Shown: piece by piece, positions 62,332-64,000 of the stretch | Numbering within the stretch: the stretch's first letter is position 1 | Layout: every line of letters begins with the position of its first letter | Source of the DNA: an uncultured Halieaceae bacterium | GTDB lineage: Bacteria > Pseudomonadota > Gammaproteobacteria > Pseudomonadales > Halieaceae | Direction: 5' to 3' | DNA: 64,000 nt | NCBI GenBank assembly: GCA_938074045.1 | Contig: CALJGI010000008.1 | Location: 1 to 64,000, forward strand | Notes under the pieces: model-generated | Told to the model about the DNA's origin: nothing | Databases searched by the model: none | The model's input: the letters and a program-made list of their open reading frames with translations, nothing else | Translations under genes and position numbers: made by a program

Positions 62332-62796
62332 ATGGGATTTCAACTTGTGGCAAAAGAAGATCTGGGCAATTACATAGGCGTTGCACAGGAGCCAAGCGAC
62401 TGGTTTGTAATGGATCAGGAACGCATCAACACCTTCGCAGACTGTACAGAAGACCGGCAGTTTATACACATTGACCCGGAGGCGGCGGCCAAAACTCCAT
62501 TTGGCGGCCCGATTGCCCACGGCTTTTTGTCACTGTCAATGCTGTCCCATCTGGTTATTCAAAACGGGATCGGGGTAGAAGGCACGGTGATGGGTATCAA
62601 CTACGGTTTTGACAAGGTGCGCTTCCTGGCGCCAGTTCGCGCCGGAAAGAGGGTGCGAACGATTGCGACGTTGACTGAAGTGACTGAGAAAGATGGTGGC
62701 AGAATTCTGCTGAAAAATGGAATCACCATGGAAATTGAAGGCGAAGAAACCCCCGCTCTGGTAGCCGAATGGCTGTCCATGGTAGTGGTTGCCTGA
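62332..62796 (+). CDS. MaoC-family (R)-specific enoyl-CoA hydratase
   Basis: This 154-residue single hot-dog-fold protein has the hydratase-2 motif: QFIHIDPEAAAKTPFGGPIAHGFL (Asp and His of the catalytic pair, about residues 42-65). The length is normal for one-domain MaoC proteins. It hydrates trans-2-enoyl-CoA to (3R)-hydroxyacyl-CoA, the step after the dehydrogenases. AGGGAGA precedes the ATG at 62332. It is 58 bp after the third dehydrogenase and 56 bp before the SDR that would oxidise its product. Confidence 0.9.
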   Translation: MGFQLVAKEDLGNYIGVAQEPSDWFVMDQERINTFADCTEDRQFIHIDPEAAAKTPFGGPIAHGFLSLSMLSHLVIQNGIGVEGTVMGINYGFDKVRFLAPVRAGKRVRTIATLTEVTEKDGGRILLKNGITMEIEGEETPALVAEWLSMVVVA

Positions 62797-62852
62797 TCGC
62801 CACCCATTCAATCCAACATTTTATACAGAAATACATTTAGGAGAATTTGTTC

Positions 62853-63773
62853 ATGTCCATTAGATATGACGGAAAAGTAGCGATAGTCACTGGTGCTGGT
62901 CAGGGGCTGGGACGGTCGCACGCATTGTCACTCGCCGCGCGTGGTGCCAAGGTCGTGATCAATGACCTGGGTAGCGCCACAGATGGCACCGGCGGATCCA
63001 GCGAAGCTGCATTGGCGGTTGTGGCAGAAATTGAAGCGGCTGGTGGTGAAGCTATTGCCAACGGCGCCAATGTTGCAAAGATGGATGAAGTCGAAGCGAT
63101 GGTACAGCAGACCATGGATACCTGGGGTCGTATCGATATCCTGGTAAACAACGCGGGCATTCTGCGTGACAAGAGCTTTGCCAAGGGTAGCCTGGATGAT
63201 TTTCGCCTGGTGGTAGATGTGCACTTGATGGGAACCGTGAATTGCACCAAGGCCTGTTGGGACATCATGCGTGAACAGGAATATGGACGTGTAGTAGTGA
63301 CCACCTCTCCCAGCGGTATGTATGGCAACTTTGGTCAGTGCAACTATGGTTCAGCAAAAATGGCCGTGTTGGGCTTGATGAATACGCTGGTACAAGAAGG
63401 TGGCAAATACAATATCAAGGTGAATGCCCTGTCACCCACTGCTGGAACCCGTATGACCGAAGGTCTGATTCCCGACGAAGCATTTAATTTGCTGACTCCA
63501 GAGACCGTGACCCCGGCGGTGCTTTATCTGGTCAGCGAGGATGCCCCCACACGTACCATTCTATGTGCAGGAGCTGGCGGATTTGCCGTCACCCGGCTGG
63601 TGGAATCAGATGGTATGTGGCTGCCACCTGAGGAGCAGACGCCGGAGGGTATTGCCGCCAACTGGGATGCCATCAGCAACACCGATAACGAAACACAGCC
63701 CCAAGCGGGGTTCGAACAAACCTTTAAATTTGTCAGCAAGGCTGCGGCCGGGCTGGGTATTGAAATGGGCTAA
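62853..63773 (+). CDS. (3R)-hydroxyacyl-CoA dehydrogenase-type SDR (MFE-2 like)
   Basis: This 306-residue SDR is similar to the dehydrogenase domain of peroxisomal multifunctional enzyme 2: YDGKVAIVTGAGQGLGRSHAL, INDLGSATDGTGGSSEAA, NNAGILRDKSFAK, a catalytic Ser in TTSPSGMYGN and YGSAK. It also has the longer C-terminal region of that group. It would oxidise (3R)-hydroxyacyl-CoA made by the MaoC hydratase. I place the start at ATG 62853, with AGGAGA 8 bases upstream; the frame opens at a TTG six bases earlier. The next gene is a thiolase, completing the cycle. Confidence 0.88.
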   Translation: MSIRYDGKVAIVTGAGQGLGRSHALSLAARGAKVVINDLGSATDGTGGSSEAALAVVAEIEAAGGEAIANGANVAKMDEVEAMVQQTMDTWGRIDILVNNAGILRDKSFAKGSLDDFRLVVDVHLMGTVNCTKACWDIMREQEYGRVVVTTSPSGMYGNFGQCNYGSAKMAVLGLMNTLVQEGGKYNIKVNALSPTAGTRMTEGLIPDEAFNLLTPETVTPAVLYLVSEDAPTRTILCAGAGGFAVTRLVESDGMWLPPEEQTPEGIAANWDAISNTDNETQPQAGFEQTFKFVSKAAAGLGIEMG

Positions 63774-63811
63774 TCCGGTAGGCATCCGGTTAGTCCCGAC
63801 AGGAGAAAGAC

Positions 63812-64000
63812 ATGACAGACGCAGTAATAGTATCCACAGCTCGTACCCCCATCGCCAAGGCTTATCGCGGCAGCTTTAACAATCTTGGGGGCGCCAGCCT
63901 TGGAGCAGCTTCGGTAGCCGAAGCCGTGAAACGTGCCGGTATTGAAGGCGCAGAAGTTGATGACGTGATAATGGGTTCGGCCCTGCAGCAGGGTGCCACC
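63812..64000 (+). CDS. Acetyl-CoA acyltransferase (thiolase), N-terminal part
   Basis: The first 63 codons of a thiolase run to the window edge: VIVSTARTPIAKAYRGSFNN, an early helix GAASVAEAVKRAG, and VDDVIMGSALQQG, the standard N-terminal pattern of acetyl-CoA acetyltransferases and 3-ketoacyl-CoA thiolases. The active-site Cys lies beyond the window. AGGAGAAAGAC precedes the ATG at 63812, 38 bp after the SDR. It would perform the thiolytic cleavage that ends the beta-oxidation round coded by this operon. Confidence 0.9.
   Translation, partial: MTDAVIVSTARTPIAKAYRGSFNNLGGASLGAASVAEAVKRAGIEGAEVDDVIMGSALQQGAT

Noticed and set aside
1-64000. CRISPR arrays, rRNA genes, complete IS elements or prophage
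   Set aside because: No regularly spaced repeats, rRNA signatures, transposase ORFs or phage structural genes were seen. The only mobile trace is the integrase remnant and tRNA scar.

Overview
The window looks like chromosome of a marine-type gammaproteobacterium, probably near the Halieaceae/Cellvibrionales. This is an inference from gene content: an AP2-domain protein of the kind common there, TamA/TamB, HspQ, a TonB receptor beside a sulfatase, a proteobacterial cyanophycin operon, and several CoA-thioester catabolic clusters. Base composition is moderately GC-rich by eye; I did not compute it. The gene layout is dense, in short operons with Shine-Dalgarno starts. Five genes are broken, three of them (plus a tRNA remnant) between 9.1 and 11.6 kb.

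Region by region. 0-9.4 kb is a catabolic cluster: a ureohydrolase tail, two divergent members of the malate/ureidoglycolate dehydrogenase (Ldh_2) family, an MFS transporter, a family III CoA-transferase, two SDRs, an M20 ureido-amidohydrolase and an alanine dehydrogenase interrupted by one in-frame amber codon. 9.4-11.6 kb is a decayed island edge: an AP2 gene cut by TGA, recombination-type repeats, a 3' remnant of tRNA-Lys, a headless tyrosine recombinase, and its junction with a truncated CDGSH gene. 11.4-14.4 kb is a stress module (glutathionyl-hydroquinone reductase, pirin, CDGSH) with a divergent LysR and a perfect T-N11-A operator. 14.5-21.4 kb holds a serine hydrolase, tamA-tamB and hspQ. 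21.4-24.2 kb is a three-gene operon predicted to oxidise a (trimethyl)aminoethylphosphonate (tmpA-tmpB) with a core-MetE-like methyltransferase. 24.3-30.6 kb has a Tat-signal SDR, a luciferase-like oxidoreductase, a TonB receptor and a sulfatase. 30.6-40.7 kb is a tripartite ABC exporter (two large permeases, ATPase, adaptor) divergent from a sigma-54 response regulator and histidine kinase. The intergenic region carries a consensus -24/-12 promoter and three phased inverted repeats. 40.7-49.4 kb holds a Rieske oxygenase/SDR/esterase/AMP-ligase group, an unassigned membrane-anchored protein, an SDR remnant, an aldo-keto reductase and an MscS channel. 49.5-57.9 kb is glpD followed by a cyanophycin operon: iadA, cphB, cphA and a CphA-like protein lacking the ATP-grasp domain. 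58-64 kb is a SnoaL-like gene divergent from a beta-oxidation operon (three acyl-CoA dehydrogenases, MaoC hydratase, SDR dehydrogenase, thiolase cut by the window edge) with a perfect palindrome upstream.

How the genes work together. The cyanophycin genes form a make-and-break cycle for an Asp/Arg reserve polymer. The tmpAB operon would release phosphate and glycine betaine from a phosphonate. The two-component system most likely drives the adjacent ABC exporter directly. The last operon contains a full beta-oxidation turn on acyl-CoA. The substrates of the first cluster and of the Rieske group cannot be named from sequence alone.
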